Positions 35,804-46,124 of a DNA stretch of 64,000 nt are shown piece after piece (within the stretch, counting starts at the first letter, position 1; every line of letters begins with the position of its first letter). Source of the DNA: Paracoccaceae bacterium (lineage in GTDB: Bacteria > Pseudomonadota > Alphaproteobacteria > Rhodobacterales > Rhodobacteraceae). The DNA lies in the NCBI GenBank assembly GCA_030750975.1, contig JASMHC010000014.1, forward strand, positions 186,001 to 250,000. Direction: 5' to 3'. Both the position numbers and the translations under genes were made by a program. The notes under the pieces are model-generated. The model saw only the letters and a program-made list of their open reading frames with translations. It had not been told where the DNA came from and did not search any database.

Positions 35804-35809
35804 TGAATT

Positions 35810-35850
35810 GCCCCGGTCCTGTTCCGGGGCAAGAGGGGGCAGCGCCCCCT
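35810..35850. terminator. Two tandem GC-rich hairpins between DUF1491 and recO
   Basis: GCCCCGG TCCTGTT CCGGGGC (35810–35830) and AGGGGGC AGC GCCCCCT (35834–35850) are perfect 7-bp stems. No T-tract follows on the minus strand, so they may attenuate, protect 3' ends, or be part of the repeat element beside them. Confidence 0.45.
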
Positions 35851-35881
35851 GCCTCCGCGACGGGCCGAAGGCACGGCGCAA

Positions 35882-36211
35882 TCACTCATCCAGACCCGGC
35901 TCATCCAGCAAATGCCGTCCCTGACGATCCTCGACCTCGAGAACCCATATATCAGCATCATACCCCCGTTGGCGGGTCACGACCGCATCCACATCCGCTT
36001 CGTCACCTTCGGCCAGCACATCCCAGTGGCGCGTGTCGCTCATCAGGTCGAACACCCGCTGAAAAAGCACCGCCTTGCCATCCAGACTGTTCAGCTTGAC
36101 CAGCACTGCCCCGGCTGTGTCATCCCCATGCGCCACGACAAATGCGGGAATTTCATTAAGCCGCAACCGCGCGAGATACGCATGCACCCAAAATGCAGCG
36201 GTCAGGCGCAT
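35882..36211 (-). CDS. DUF1491 family protein
   Basis: A 109-residue protein recognised by RLTAAFWVHAYLARLRLNEIPAFVVAHGDDTAGAVLVKLN, given here by its ends (RLTAAFWVHAYLARL and DDTAGAVLVKLN, residues 2–42). The family is alphaproteobacterial and uncharacterised. Its start codon shares one nucleotide with the era stop (TGATG), so it is translationally coupled to era, which suggests a ribosome- or RNA-related role only by association. Confidence 0.85.
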   Translation of the reverse strand: MRLTAAFWVHAYLARLRLNEIPAFVVAHGDDTAGAVLVKLNSLDGKAVLFQRVFDLMSDTRHWDVLAEGDEADVDAVVTRQRGYDADIWVLEVEDRQGRHLLDEPGLDE

Positions 36212-37119
36212 CAGCCGTTGCCATCCTTGAAATCAAGTCCCATCTCGGAATAGCGCTCGGCCTCGTCCTGCCAGTTGCTGCGAACCCTGACCTGCAGAAA
36301 CAAATGCACCTTCCGACCCAGAAACTCGGACAATTCCTCGCGCGACGCTTTGGACACCGCTTTGATTGTCTCGCCCTTATGGCCCAATACGATCCCCTTG
36401 TGACCGTCTCGGCTGACGTAGATCACCTGATCCACCTTGGCCGATCCGTCTTTCCGCTCTTCCCAGTTTTCCGTCTCGACGGTCAGCTGATAGGGCAATT
36501 CCTGATGCAGCCGTAAAGTCAGCTTTTCGCGGGTCATTTCAGCGGCGATCATGCGCATGGGCAGATCGGCAATCTGATCTTCGGGATAAAGCCACGGGCC
36601 TTCGGGCAGCGTTTCGCCAAGCCACTGGCGCAGCGTATCCACGCCATATCCTTTTTCCGCCGAAATCATGAAAGTTTTCACGAAATTGAATTTTTCATTC
36701 AACGTTTCCGTCAGGCTTAGCAACACCTCGGCCTTCACCCGGTCGATCTTGTTGATCGCCAGCGCCACGGGCCGATCCCCGGCGATTTCGCCCAGCCCGT
36801 CCAATATCCGTTCAACACCTTCGGTTATGCCCCGATGCGCTTCGATCATCATCACGATAATGTCCGCATCCGCAGCCCCGCCCCAAGCCGCCGCCACCAT
36901 GGCCCGGTCAAGGCGGCGACGGGGTTTGAACAGGCCCGGCGTGTCGATGAACACCAATTGGCTGTCACCCTCCATCGCCACGCCTCGAATGCGCGCACGA
37001 GTGGTCTGCACCTTGTGGGTCACTATCGAAACCTTCGCCCCGACCATATGGTTCAGCAGGGTCGATTTGCCTGCATTCGGCTCGCCGATCAGGGCGATAA
37101 ATCCGGCGCGTGTCGTCAT
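36211..37119 (-). CDS. era: GTPase Era
   Basis: A 302-residue GTPase for 16S rRNA maturation and 30S assembly. G1 GEPNAGKS is at residues 12–19, G3 reads DTPGLFKPRRRLDRAM, G4 NKID, and the C-terminal KH domain contains VLGHKGETIKAVSKASREEL. It lies downstream of rnc, as in most proteobacteria, separated by about 130 nt with a TAAGGCGTT…AACGCCTTA inverted repeat. Confidence 0.97.
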   Translation of the reverse strand: MTTRAGFIALIGEPNAGKSTLLNHMVGAKVSIVTHKVQTTRARIRGVAMEGDSQLVFIDTPGLFKPRRRLDRAMVAAAWGGAADADIIVMMIEAHRGITEGVERILDGLGEIAGDRPVALAINKIDRVKAEVLLSLTETLNEKFNFVKTFMISAEKGYGVDTLRQWLGETLPEGPWLYPEDQIADLPMRMIAAEMTREKLTLRLHQELPYQLTVETENWEERKDGSAKVDQVIYVSRDGHKGIVLGHKGETIKAVSKASREELSEFLGRKVHLFLQVRVRSNWQDEAERYSEMGLDFKDGNG

Positions 37120-37129
37120 ATCACTCTCC

Positions 37130-37179
37130 TAAGGCGTTCCGTGCGAAAATTGCTCCACGAGTATTTCCGAAACGCCTTA
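37130..37179. repeat. 9-bp inverted repeat in the rnc–era gap
   Basis: TAAGGCGTT (37130–37138) and AACGCCTTA (37171–37179) are exact reverse complements 32 nt apart. On the transcript they would form a stem just upstream of the era start, where RNase III sites often occur. Confidence 0.4.
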
Positions 37180-37249
37180 ACCTGTCATGCGGGAAAAGGA
37201 AACAGGCGCAATAAACGGTGCCCCCGCTGCCGCAATCCGCGTTCAAATG

Positions 37250-37933
37250 TCACCCGACAGCGACGGATTTCAGCAAAGCAGAGGCCGCCATCTGTTCGGC
37301 CCGGCGTTTCGATCCGGCCTGCGCTTCGGCTTCCTGCCCGCTTTCAAGTCGACAGATAATGGTGAAAACCGGCGCGTGATCCGGACCAGTTCGGGTTTTC
37401 TGCGAATAGGACGGCGGGTTTTGGCCACGCGCCTGCGCCCATTCCTGCAAAAGGGTTTTCGCGTCGCGCGCATCGTCTTTAACGTCCGACACCCGCGCGC
37501 CCCAAAGGCGCAGCACCAGATCCTTCGCCGCCAGAAATCCGCCGTCAAGATAGACCGCCGCGATCACCGCCTCCATCGCGTCACCCAGCAGCGCCTGTTT
37601 GCGCCGCCCGCCCGACATCATTTCCGACCGGCCAAGTTTCAACACCTCGCCAAGAGCAACGTCTTTTGCGATGTCGGCGCAGGTTTCCTTGCGCACCAAA
37701 GCGTTATACCGCGGGGCAAGCTGACCCTCCGAAGCTGATTTGTCTTCGTCAAACAAGGCTTCGGCCATCACCAGCCCAAGCACCCGGTCCCCCAGAAACT
37801 CAAGCCGCTGATTGTCTTCCCGTGTAGCCGATCCGCGTGACGAATGGGTCACTGCCGTGACCAGCAATGAGGGTGCTTCAAAGCGATATCCGATCCGCTT
37901 TTGAAATTCTGTCAACTCGGTGGAAAGCTTCAC
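37250..37933 (-). CDS. rnc: Ribonuclease III
   Basis: A 227-residue double-strand-specific endonuclease that processes rRNA precursors and some mRNAs. The catalytic signature [10 protein letters not shown] is at residues 43–52 (Glu45, Asp49), with a later acidic pair in [17 protein letters not shown] dsRNA-binding domain fills the C-terminus. Its start overlaps the lepB stop by 4 nt. Confidence 0.96.
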   Translation of the reverse strand: MKLSTELTEFQKRIGYRFEAPSLLVTAVTHSSRGSATREDNQRLEFLGDRVLGLVMAEALFDEDKSASEGQLAPRYNALVRKETCADIAKDVALGEVLKLGRSEMMSGGRRKQALLGDAMEAVIAAVYLDGGFLAAKDLVLRLWGARVSDVKDDARDAKTLLQEWAQARGQNPPSYSQKTRTGPDHAPVFTIICRLESGQEAEAQAGSKRRAEQMAASALLKSVAVG

Positions 37934-38766
37934 TCGATCCTCTTGAAGAAACGATCACTGCGCCACGTCCAGAAGTACAGCATTGACTTGCCCGCAGACG
38001 AAAAGATCACACGATCCGCACGTCCGATCAGGTTTTCATAGGGCACGAAGCCGACACCGCCCAAGGATTGCGGAACGCGGCTGTCGGTGGAATTGTCGCG
38101 GTTGTCACCCATGAAGAAATATTGCCCCGCCGGAACCGAATAGACCGGCGTATTATCCGTCGCGCGGCGGGTTATGTTCAACACCGAATGTGTAACCCCG
38201 TTAGGCAGGGTTTCTTCCAGCTTTTCCTTGGTGCATTCACCGCCCCGGCCAACCGGCGCATTGGCACATGCCGGAAACAGCCCTTGCGGACCTTGGGCAT
38301 CGGCAATCTCGGTAAAGGTGCCGTCAGGAACCAGCCCGACGGGCTGGCCATTGATATAAAGCAGACCGTCTTTCATCTGGATCTTGTCGCCGGGTAATCC
38401 GATCAGGCGTTTGATATAATCCGTACCGTTCACCGGATGGCGGAAAACAATGGTATCGCCGCGCTCGGGCGTGCCGCCCAGAAAGCGTTTATTGTCGCCG
38501 TCAAACACGCCGCACAGGTTCTTGGCATCCACATTCAGCCCAATGGCGGGGATACGCACGGACGGGCAAGAGGCATAGGAATAGCCGTAAGCCATTTTGT
38601 TGACGAACAGAAAATCACCGATCAGCAACGTGTCTTTCATCGATCCCGACGGGATCCAGAATGGCTGAAAAAACAACGTGCGGAAAACGCCGGCGATCAG
38701 CAACGCATAGACAATTGTTTTAATGGTTTCGAGGATCGCGTTGGGCTGTTTCGCCTCGGTTTGCAT
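37930..38766 (-). CDS. lepB: Signal peptidase I
   Basis: A 278-residue inner-membrane protease that removes signal peptides. One N-terminal helix (about residues 15–35) precedes the catalytic box PSGSMKDTL with nucleophile Ser42; the general base Lys119 lies in [14 protein letters not shown], and [11 protein letters not shown] forms box E. It overlaps rnc by 4 nt, the standard lepB–rnc–era arrangement. Confidence 0.96.
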   Translation of the reverse strand: MQTEAKQPNAILETIKTIVYALLIAGVFRTLFFQPFWIPSGSMKDTLLIGDFLFVNKMAYGYSYASCPSVRIPAIGLNVDAKNLCGVFDGDNKRFLGGTPERGDTIVFRHPVNGTDYIKRLIGLPGDKIQMKDGLLYINGQPVGLVPDGTFTEIADAQGPQGLFPACANAPVGRGGECTKEKLEETLPNGVTHSVLNITRRATDNTPVYSVPAGQYFFMGDNRDNSTDSRVPQSLGGVGFVPYENLIGRADRVIFSSAGKSMLYFWTWRSDRFFKRIE

Positions 38767-38826
38767 GCATGGACTCCGCTCACTGTTGTGAGTGGTACAT
38801 GAGGGGGCAGGACAGCGCTGTCAAGA

Positions 38827-39234
38827 TCACCTTGGATCAATAGGCCGCGCTTCAATCACCACGAATGCCTGCGCCCAGGGATGATCGTCTGTCAGGGTCA
38901 CGTGGATGATCGCCTCGTACCCTTCCGGTGTCATGTCGTTCAGCCGTTCTTTGGCCCAGCCGGTGACTTCCATAACCGGTTGACCGGTGCGCAGATTGCT
39001 GACCGCCATGTCTTTCCAGGCAATACCCATCCGCAACCCGGTGCCAAGCGCTTTGCTGCACGCCTCTTTCGCGGCCCAGCGCTTGGCATAGGTGCCGGGC
39101 GTGTCCATCCGACGTTCGGCCTTGCGCTGTTCAACATCCGTGAACACGCGATTTCGGAACCGATCGCCATGGCGGTCAAGCACGGCGGCGATCCGATCGA
39201 TATTTGCCAGATCAGTGCCGATTCCCAGGATCAT
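38827..39234 (-). CDS. acpS: Holo-acyl-carrier-protein synthase
   Basis: A 135-residue enzyme that transfers 4'-phosphopantetheine from CoA to acyl carrier protein. Conserved features are the start [14 protein letters not shown] and the magnesium and CoA-binding block [16 protein letters not shown]. It overlaps the preceding signal-peptide protein gene by 4 nt and is followed by lepB after 60 nt. Confidence 0.95.
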   Translation of the reverse strand: MILGIGTDLANIDRIAAVLDRHGDRFRNRVFTDVEQRKAERRMDTPGTYAKRWAAKEACSKALGTGLRMGIAWKDMAVSNLRTGQPVMEVTGWAKERLNDMTPEGYEAIIHVTLTDDHPWAQAFVVIEARPIDPR

Positions 39235-39674
39235 TGGAAGTAAGGCGTCACATAGTGCTCGATATCACCGGTGGCCTGATTGATCCGCAGATCCACCTGA
39301 GCCGAGGCAAATTCATCCTCGTACTCAAGATAGACCTGAGCGGTCAAAGTCAGGTAAATCCCGATGGACGGATCATATCCGGCGTCCATCCCTTCCAGGG
39401 ACAAACCGGAAAAGCCGGTCAGCAAACGGCATTGGCGTTCCCCTGTTTCGGCATAAGGGGGCGACAATATCAGCAGGTTGCGGGATGAAGCCGCCGGTTC
39501 AACCGTATCAAGCACCGCTATACGGGTTATCCCGTCGCCAAAGGTCACGGTGTTTTCGAACCATGGTTCGGCGATATAGGCCGCGTTGGCACGCCAGTCG
39601 CCGCAATCGGTCAGGGTGACTTGGGCCGCCGCGGGTGTTCCAAAGGCCATCAACGCAGTCAATAATTTCTTCAT
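39231..39674 (-). CDS. Exported hypothetical protein
   Basis: A 147-residue protein with a clear Sec signal peptide ([18 protein letters not shown], cleavage probably after Ala17). The mature part is about 130 residues, beta-rich by eye, with two cysteines (TDCGDW and RQCRLL) that could form a disulfide. I do not recognise a family. It is encoded with 4-nt overlaps both to pdxJ before it and acpS after it, so it is tightly fitted into an operon of otherwise core genes. Confidence 0.85.
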   Translation of the reverse strand: MKKLLTALMAFGTPAAAQVTLTDCGDWRANAAYIAEPWFENTVTFGDGITRIAVLDTVEPAASSRNLLILSPPYAETGERQCRLLTGFSGLSLEGMDAGYDPSIGIYLTLTAQVYLEYEDEFASAQVDLRINQATGDIEHYVTPYFQ

Positions 39675-40414
39675 GATCTGACCTCATCCATCAGGCGACG
39701 CATTTCCCTGATGGCCGGTTCAAGGCCCATGAATATCGCCTCGCCCACCAGAAAATGCCCGATATTCAGTTCGCGAAGTTCGGGCAGCGCGGCGATGGGC
39801 TGGACCGTATCATAGGTCAGGCCGTGGCCTGCGTGCACTTCAAGCCCCATGGAATGGCCGAAAGCGGCCATGTCGCTTAGACGCTTCAATTCGTCATCGC
39901 GGTGGTCGAAACGGCCCTCGGCATGAAAATCGCAATAGGCCCCGGTGTGCAGCTCGATCACCTCTGCGCCGATACGGTTGGCGGCTTCGATCTGGCGCTG
40001 GTCGGCGGCGATAAAGATCGACACGCGGCAGCCCGCATCGCGCAACGGGGCGATGAAATGGGCCAGCCTGTTTTCCTCGCGTGCAACATCCAACCCGCCT
40101 TCGGTCGTGCGCTCTTCGCGCTTTTCCGGCACGATGCATACCGCGTGGGGTTTGTGACGCAATGCAATCGCCTGCATTTCCGCAGTCGCCGCCATTTCAA
40201 AATTCAGAGGCTTTTCCAGTGCCCCCATCAGGCCTTCAATATCCGCGTCCGAAATATGGCGTCGGTCTTCACGCAAATGCGCGGTGATGCCATCTGCCCC
40301 CGCCTGCTCGGCAATCTTGGCCGCACGCACCGGATCAGGATAGGCCGAACCGCGCGCATTGCGCACGGTGGCCACGTGATCGATATTCACACCCAGTCGA
40401 AGATCATCAGTCAT
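39671..40414 (-). CDS. pdxJ: Pyridoxine 5'-phosphate synthase
   Basis: A 247-residue TIM-barrel enzyme that condenses 1-deoxyxylulose 5-phosphate with 3-amino-2-oxopropyl phosphate. The N-terminal [16 protein letters not shown], the [11 protein letters not shown] active-site segment and the C-terminal [10 protein letters not shown] and [10 protein letters not shown] blocks are diagnostic. Its place between DUF2062 and acpS is typical of the group. Confidence 0.97.
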   Translation of the reverse strand: MTDDLRLGVNIDHVATVRNARGSAYPDPVRAAKIAEQAGADGITAHLREDRRHISDADIEGLMGALEKPLNFEMAATAEMQAIALRHKPHAVCIVPEKREERTTEGGLDVAREENRLAHFIAPLRDAGCRVSIFIAADQRQIEAANRIGAEVIELHTGAYCDFHAEGRFDHRDDELKRLSDMAAFGHSMGLEVHAGHGLTYDTVQPIAALPELRELNIGHFLVGEAIFMGLEPAIREMRRLMDEVRS

Positions 40415-40445
40415 GAAACAAATTCCAAGAAGCTTGTGGTTCTGT

Positions 40446-41111
40446 TTAGTCGGATTTTGAGGCGACGTCAGCCAAATCCTGCGCCGCCTGACGCCGTTTC
40501 CTGATCCGCTTGCGCAATTTCTTGATCCGGCGCTTCTGATAGCTTCGGATCACCGGAACCGACAGGATATAGGCAATCAGCCCTGCGATGACACCGGGTA
40601 CAATCCCCCCCACCAGAAACGGCAGGAAAACCTGATCGTAAAATTCATACAACCGTCCCCAATTGGCGATATCTTCGGTAAACAGCGCCCTGAAATTATC
40701 CCAAAGATCATCGCTGGCCCGCGCGAAGGATCGCATGACCCCCCGGTTGTTTTGCAAAAAATGCCCATCCCCCAAAATCCAATGGCCGGTTCGCAATGAA
40801 ACCATTGCGATCGGCAGATAGGTCAAAGGGTTCCCGAAGAAGGTTGCCATGAGCGCGGCCAGAACATTGCCACGCACGAGTTTCGCGATGAAAAAAGCGA
40901 CGACGAAGTGCAGACCGTAAAACGGGGTAAACGTGGTGAACACGCCTGCGAAAATTCCGCGGGCAATGCGTTCAGGCGGATCGGGCAACCTGTTCAGCCG
41001 GTGCTTGATATACTGGATGGCACGCGACCAGCCGCCGCGCGGATACAAGGCTTCCCAGACGACCCGCCAAACCGGTCTGCTATCGCGCCGTCGGAAAACC
41101 ACCTGATACAA
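40446..41111 (-). CDS. DUF2062 membrane protein
   Basis: A 221-residue protein with the DUF2062 core: [22 protein letters not shown], a second hydrophobic stretch around [20 protein letters not shown], and a late helix ([24 protein letters not shown]). The N-terminus and C-terminus are strongly basic. The family is uncharacterised. It lies between rsh and pdxJ on the same strand. Confidence 0.85.
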   Translation of the reverse strand: MYQVVFRRRDSRPVWRVVWEALYPRGGWSRAIQYIKHRLNRLPDPPERIARGIFAGVFTTFTPFYGLHFVVAFFIAKLVRGNVLAALMATFFGNPLTYLPIAMVSLRTGHWILGDGHFLQNNRGVMRSFARASDDLWDNFRALFTEDIANWGRLYEFYDQVFLPFLVGGIVPGVIAGLIAYILSVPVIRSYQKRRIKKLRKRIRKRRQAAQDLADVASKSD

Positions 41112-41150
41112 CCCCTTTTTGTTCCCTTTGCATCAGATCAGATCGAAATT

Positions 41151-43283
41151 CTAATGCAAGTCCCGTCCACGATCTGGATCGCGCAATCGCCTGATCTCTG
41201 CAACATCGCTTTCCGCCTCAAGCGCTGTTATGACGCGATGTAAATGCTCGGCATCGCTAAGTTCCACGTCAACGGTCAAGCGGTAGAAATCGGGCTTTCG
41301 GTCGACAAAGTTCAGATCCGAGATATTGGCGTTCTGCTCGCCGATCAGGGTGCAAATGCGGCCCAGAACACCGGCGTCGTTGCTGATGGTGATGTCCAGC
41401 GAAACATCATGCACCGTTGCATGCTGACCTGAATGCCAATGCAGATCAACCCAACGATCTGAATCGCTTAGAAAATCCGTTAACACATCGCATTCGATAG
41501 CGTGCACGACCACGCCTTTTCCACGCTGAGTGATACCGACGATGCGTTCCCCCGGCACCGGTTGGCAACATTGCGCACGTTCAAAGCTTTGCCCCTCGGA
41601 CAGGCCGATCACCGCACGTTTGGCATCGACATCGGGTTTATCGGCGGGCTTGTTCAATTCAGGGTAAAGCGCGTTCAGCACATCCGAGGCCGAAATCTCG
41701 GCGCTGCCCAATCGGGCGAGCATTTCTTCCCGGTCGTCGATACGCAATTTCCCCGCGGCCGTATCCAAAGCCTTATCCGTGGCGCGCTTGCCCACATGTT
41801 CAAACGCGGCGCGGGCCAAGGCGTGGCCCAGTTTGACAAAGCGTTCACGGTCTTCAGCCCTCAAGGCCCGCCGGATGGCCGATTTTGCGCGACCTGTGAC
41901 AGCGATATCCAGCCAGGTCGCCTGAGGGCGCTGCCCCTCGGCGGTGATGATATCGACCGATTGTCCGTTCTTTAACCGGCTCCACAAAGGCACGCGCAAC
42001 CCGTCCACCTTTGCACCGACGCAAGCATTGCCGATACGGGTGTGAATGGCATAGGCGAAATCAATCGGAGTCGCCCCGCGCGGCAGCTTCACCACATCCC
42101 CTTTGGGCGTGAAACAGAAACGCTGGTCCTGAAACATCTCAAGCTTGACGGCTTCAAGGAATTCGCCGTGGTCATCGTCATCGCCGAACCCTTCGGTCAC
42201 GGTACTGATCCATTTCGCCGGATCAACCGCGAACGGATTCACCACCCTGACACCATCGCGATACGACCAGTGCGCCGCCACGCCGGTTTCGGCCACGTCA
42301 TGCATCTGGCGGGTGCGTATCTGAACCTCAACCCGTTTGCCATCCCGACCCGATACCGTTGTGTGGATCGACCGGTAGCCGTTTGATTTCGGCTGGCTGA
42401 TATAATCCTTGAACCGCCCCGGCACGGCCCGCCAGCGCTGGTGAATGGCGCCCAATGCGCGATAGCAATCCTCTTCGCTGTCGGTAATCACCCGGAAGCC
42501 ATAGATGTCTGACAGGCGCGAGAAGGGAATTTCCTTTTCCTGCATCTTGCGCCAGACCGAATAGGGCTTTTTTGCACGCCCGAACACATCTGCCTCAACC
42601 CCTGCCTTTTCAAGCTCGTGGCGCATATCGCCGGTGATCTTCTGGATCACATCGCCGGATTCCTTTTGCATCGTAATAAAACGACGCATAATCGACTGAC
42701 GCCCTTCGGGGTTCAGCACCTTAAAGGCCATGTCCTCAAGGTCTTCGCGCATGGACTGCATTCCCATGCGGCCAGCCAGAGGCGCGTAGATCTCCATCGT
42801 TTCACGTGCTTTTTGCACCTGCTTTTCAGGCTTCATCGCCTTGATCGTGCGCATGTTGTGGAAACGGTCGGCCAGCTTGACAAGAATGACCCGCAAATCC
42901 TTGGACATCGCCATGAACAGCTTGCGGAAATTTTCTGCCTGTTTGGTTTCGGTCGAGGACAGTTGAAGGTTGGTCAGCTTGGTCACGCCATCGACAAGAT
43001 CGGCCACTTCCTGTCCGAATTTTTCGGCCACAATGTTATATGAGGCGCGGGTATCTTCGATCGTGTCATGCAACAATGCGGTGACGATGGTCGCATCATC
43101 CAGCCGTTGCTCGGTTAGCAGGGCAGCCACGGCCACCGGGTGCGAGAAATACGGCTCGCCCGAATGACGAAACTGATCCTTGTGCATGTCACGACCGAAA
43201 TCATAGGCCGCCCGGATCAGTTTTTCATTTGTCTTTGGATTGTAATTGCGGATCAGCGCGATCAGATCATCAACGGCAATCAT
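41151..43283 (-). CDS. rsh: Bifunctional (p)ppGpp synthetase/hydrolase
   Basis: A 710-residue RelA/SpoT homologue and the only one in this window. The HD hydrolase domain is intact: His48 (FSHPVAVA) and His72-Asp73 (LLHDTIED). The synthetase domain includes the KSNGYRSIHTTV block; a TGS domain (FTPKGDVVKLPRGATPIDFAY) and a C-terminal ACT domain follow. It makes and degrades the stringent-response alarmone. Downstream of rpoZ by 30 nt, as in many proteobacteria. Confidence 0.95.
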   Translation of the reverse strand: MIAVDDLIALIRNYNPKTNEKLIRAAYDFGRDMHKDQFRHSGEPYFSHPVAVAALLTEQRLDDATIVTALLHDTIEDTRASYNIVAEKFGQEVADLVDGVTKLTNLQLSSTETKQAENFRKLFMAMSKDLRVILVKLADRFHNMRTIKAMKPEKQVQKARETMEIYAPLAGRMGMQSMREDLEDMAFKVLNPEGRQSIMRRFITMQKESGDVIQKITGDMRHELEKAGVEADVFGRAKKPYSVWRKMQEKEIPFSRLSDIYGFRVITDSEEDCYRALGAIHQRWRAVPGRFKDYISQPKSNGYRSIHTTVSGRDGKRVEVQIRTRQMHDVAETGVAAHWSYRDGVRVVNPFAVDPAKWISTVTEGFGDDDDHGEFLEAVKLEMFQDQRFCFTPKGDVVKLPRGATPIDFAYAIHTRIGNACVGAKVDGLRVPLWSRLKNGQSVDIITAEGQRPQATWLDIAVTGRAKSAIRRALRAEDRERFVKLGHALARAAFEHVGKRATDKALDTAAGKLRIDDREEMLARLGSAEISASDVLNALYPELNKPADKPDVDAKRAVIGLSEGQSFERAQCCQPVPGERIVGITQRGKGVVVHAIECDVLTDFLSDSDRWVDLHWHSGQHATVHDVSLDITISNDAGVLGRICTLIGEQNANISDLNFVDRKPDFYRLTVDVELSDAEHLHRVITALEAESDVAEIRRLRDPDRGRDLH

Positions 43284-43313
43284 GCAAGCGAAGATCCTTT
43301 CCGCCGACCGGTC

Positions 43314-43667
43314 TTACCGGGGGCGCTGTGCGTCCATCAAAGCCCGCAGCAGGTTTTCCTCGGACATGTCGTCTTCGGCGGGTGCGTCGTTTTCCGCGCC
43401 CATCAGCAGGGCCATGGAATCTTCTTCCGGCTCGTCCACTTCGATCTGGGTCTGGTTCGATTCGATCAGGCGTTCGCGCAGTTCATCCGCAGACTGGGTT
43501 TCGTCGGCGATCTCTCGCAGGCTGACAACGGGGTTTTTGTCGTTGTCTCGTTCGATGGTAATCGGCGATCCGGCCGAAATCTCACGCGCACGGTGCGCGG
43601 CGAGCATTACCAGCTCAAACCGGTTCGGAACTTTGTCTACGCAATCTTCTACGGTCACGCGGGCCAT
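43314..43667 (-). CDS. rpoZ: RNA polymerase omega subunit
   Basis: A 117-residue omega subunit. The conserved start [30 protein letters not shown] (residues 1–30; only the ends matter, [10 protein letters not shown] and LAAHRAREI) promotes beta' folding and forms a ppGpp site in many bacteria. The acidic tail after residue 75 is longer than in E. coli, usual for alphaproteobacteria. The ATG at 43667 follows GGAG. It precedes rsh, linking ppGpp synthesis with its polymerase target. Confidence 0.95.
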   Translation of the reverse strand: MARVTVEDCVDKVPNRFELVMLAAHRAREISAGSPITIERDNDKNPVVSLREIADETQSADELRERLIESNQTQIEVDEPEEDSMALLMGAENDAPAEDDMSEENLLRALMDAQRPR

Positions 43668-43742
43668 GAGGCACTCCAATCCATTCAGGTCGTGTGGAAA
43701 GCCGTCTTCTAATCCAGCCGAATGGCAATGACAAGGCTGGTT

Positions 43743-44300
43743 TTACAGCGGTTTCACATCGTTTCGCAGTTTTTCCGGCAGGTCGGCATGCATCTGGCGA
43801 ACCGTGTGTCCGGTAACGGGATGGCGCCAGTCTGGCGCGATGTCCATCAGCGGCACCAGAACAAACGCTCGGTCCTGAAGTCTGGGATGCGGCAAGATCA
43901 ACCGGTCGGGGGTTTCGCGCGTCTGACGCTCAAATGGCAAATCACGCCAGTCCCGCCATGTTTTCAGATCGGGGCGCACCAGATCATCACAGGATAAAAT
44001 ATCCAGATCGACAATTCTTTCACCCCAGCGCGACACGCGCTCGCGGCCAAAATCGGCCTCAATACCATGTAAAATTGAAAGAACATCCTCGGGTTCGCGT
44101 TCATCCCTTAGCCAAAATACGCCATTTGCATATTCTGGGCCGGTCGGGTCGGGAAAGCTTGCGGACCGGAAAATCCGGCTTTGGTCTACGATTCGAAGCC
44201 CCCTTTCGACAACCGTTTGAAGGGCGGCTTGCATGGTTTCAGGCGGGTTTCCGTGGGTTGACCCGACGTTTCCCCCGAATGCGATCAGATAATCGTACAT
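43743..44300 (-). CDS. folK: 6-hydroxymethyl-7,8-dihydropterin pyrophosphokinase
   Basis: A 185-residue folate-pathway enzyme that transfers pyrophosphate from ATP to the pterin. The FGGNVGSTHGN start, the central WGERIVDLDIL (catalytic Asp pair) and the LPHPRLQDRAFVLVPL block are all present. It heads the leftward housekeeping cluster and is divergent from the NYN gene. Confidence 0.95.
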   Translation of the reverse strand: MYDYLIAFGGNVGSTHGNPPETMQAALQTVVERGLRIVDQSRIFRSASFPDPTGPEYANGVFWLRDEREPEDVLSILHGIEADFGRERVSRWGERIVDLDILSCDDLVRPDLKTWRDWRDLPFERQTRETPDRLILPHPRLQDRAFVLVPLMDIAPDWRHPVTGHTVRQMHADLPEKLRNDVKPL

Positions 44301-44445
44301 TATTGAATCATTTTTTGCGTTACAAATCCTTCATACACTTGCACGAAGCTGATACTTTATTATTCTAGAATATGTTTCGCGCGGCAACCACTCACACTCA
44401 CTCAGATACGCCGCGCGGTTTATTTTGATACGAAGGGATTTTCGG

Positions 44446-45012
44446 ATGTTCTATAAGGACGAACGGCTTGCGCTGTTCATTGATGGATCGAATCTATACG
44501 CAGCGGCAAAAGCACTTGGTTTTGATATTGACTATAAACTGCTGCGTCAGGAATTCATGCGTCGCGGCAAGATGCTGCGGGCGTTCTACTATACCGCGCT
44601 TTTGGAAAACGATGACTATTCTCCGATACGCCCATTGGTCGACTGGCTGAACTACAATGGTTTCACCATGGTCACTAAACCGGCTAAGGAATACACCGAC
44701 AGCCAGGGGCGCCGGAAGGTCAAAGGCAATATGGATATCGAGCTGACCGTCGACGCGATGGAGCTTGCCCCCCATGTGGATCATATCGTGCTGTTTTCCG
44801 GCGACGGCGACTTTCGCCCGTTGATCGAAAGCCTTCAACGGCAGGGCGTCCGGGTTTCGGTTGTCTCGACCATCCGCAGCCAGCCGCCGATGATTGCAGA
44901 CGAATTGCGGCGGCAGGCTGACAACTTTATCGAACTGGACGAATTGCGCGATGTCGTCGGACGTCCGCCGCGCGAAAATGTCAGCGAACGCGAGGCAGAG
45001 TTCGTCAAGTAA
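44446..45012 (+). CDS. NYN-domain (LabA/DUF88) protein
   Basis: A 188-residue protein of the PIN-like NYN nuclease group. Conserved acidic residues are Asp13 (FIDGSNLY), Asp97 ([10 protein letters not shown]) and Asp120/Asp122 (SGDGDFRPL), the expected metal site of a ribonuclease. The start at 44446 follows AAGGGA; a TTG seven codons upstream is less likely. It is monocistronic with a good terminator. The RNA target is unknown. Confidence 0.92.
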   Translation: MFYKDERLALFIDGSNLYAAAKALGFDIDYKLLRQEFMRRGKMLRAFYYTALLENDDYSPIRPLVDWLNYNGFTMVTKPAKEYTDSQGRRKVKGNMDIELTVDAMELAPHVDHIVLFSGDGDFRPLIESLQRQGVRVSVVSTIRSQPPMIADELRRQADNFIELDELRDVVGRPPRENVSEREAEFVK

Positions 45013-45036
45013 TTACCACTCACGGTAATACAGGAG

Positions 45037-45070
45037 GGGCCGCGCATCCGGGAAATGCGTGGCCCTTCAT
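45037..45070 (+). terminator. Intrinsic terminator after NYN gene
   Basis: GGGCCGCGCAT (45037–45047) pairs with ATGCGTGGCCC (45055–45065) over 11 bp including one G-U, followed by TTCATTC. Confidence 0.75.
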
Positions 45071-45158
45071 TCTTTCCAAACGACCGGTATGCGTTGAACC
45101 GGTGCGTTTACACCTTAATTCAGGTGGCGTAACACTCCGGGCAACCAAGGATTTACAC

Positions 45159-46109
45159 ATGCCATCCAAGCCTGATCTGACACTTTATCTTGCGGCACCG
45201 CGCGGATTTTGCGCCGGTGTTGATCGCGCCATTAAAATCGTTGAAATGGCAATCGAAAAATGGGGCGCTCCGGTTTATGTGCGCCACGAGATTGTTCATA
45301 ACAAATTCGTCGTCGATGGGCTGCGCGAAAAAGGTGCGGTGTTCGTGGACGAGCTTGACCAATGCCCCGATGACAGGCCGGTGATTTTTTCCGCGCACGG
45401 GGTTCCGAAATCCGTACCGGCAGCGGCCTCTGCGCGCGAGATGATTTATGTTGACGCCACCTGCCCTTTGGTCAGCAAAGTTCATATCGAAGCGGCACGC
45501 CATTTCGAACAGGGCCTGCAAATCATCATGATCGGCCATGAAGGCCATCCCGAAACGATCGGCACAATGGGCCAGTTGCCGAAAGGCGAGGTGTTGCTGG
45601 TTGAAACCCCGGCGGATGTGGCAACGCTTGACGTGCGCGATCCGAATGGGTTGGCATTCGTCACCCAAACCACTTTGTCCGTGGATGACACGAAAGATAT
45701 CGTTGCCGCGCTTCAATCCCGCTTTCCCGCAATTCAGGGACCCCATAAGGAGGATATCTGCTATGCCACAACCAACCGGCAAGAGGCTGTGAAGGCCATG
45801 GCCGCAAAAGCCGAGGCCATGTTGGTTGTTGGTGCGCCGAATTCATCAAACTCAAAACGGTTGGTCGAGGTTGGACGCCGTGCGGGATGCGACTATGCCC
45901 AGCTTGTTCAACGCGCCGACGAAATTGACTGGCGGTCGCTTGACGGCATATCCACGCTGGGCGTCACGGCCGGCGCCTCGGCCCCCGAAGTGCTGGTGAA
46001 CGAGGTTATCGCCGCCTTCATAGATCGCTTTAATGTCACGGTCGAAGTCATTGAGACTGCACAAGAAAATGTCGAATTCAAAGTGCCGCGCATATTGCGG
46101 GCCGTGTAA
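45159..46109 (+). CDS. ispH: 4-hydroxy-3-methylbut-2-enyl diphosphate reductase
   Basis: A 316-residue iron-sulfur enzyme for the last step of the MEP isoprenoid pathway. The three cluster cysteines are visible in PRGFCAGV (Cys18), [11 protein letters not shown] and [11 protein letters not shown]; the substrate-binding histidines ([16 protein letters not shown]) are intact. The ATG at 45159 follows CAAGGA. It is followed by a GST gene after 15 nt. Confidence 0.97.
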   Translation: MPSKPDLTLYLAAPRGFCAGVDRAIKIVEMAIEKWGAPVYVRHEIVHNKFVVDGLREKGAVFVDELDQCPDDRPVIFSAHGVPKSVPAAASAREMIYVDATCPLVSKVHIEAARHFEQGLQIIMIGHEGHPETIGTMGQLPKGEVLLVETPADVATLDVRDPNGLAFVTQTTLSVDDTKDIVAALQSRFPAIQGPHKEDICYATTNRQEAVKAMAAKAEAMLVVGAPNSSNSKRLVEVGRRAGCDYAQLVQRADEIDWRSLDGISTLGVTAGASAPEVLVNEVIAAFIDRFNVTVEVIETAQENVEFKVPRILRAV

Positions 46110-46124
46110 CTATTGGGCGAAAAC

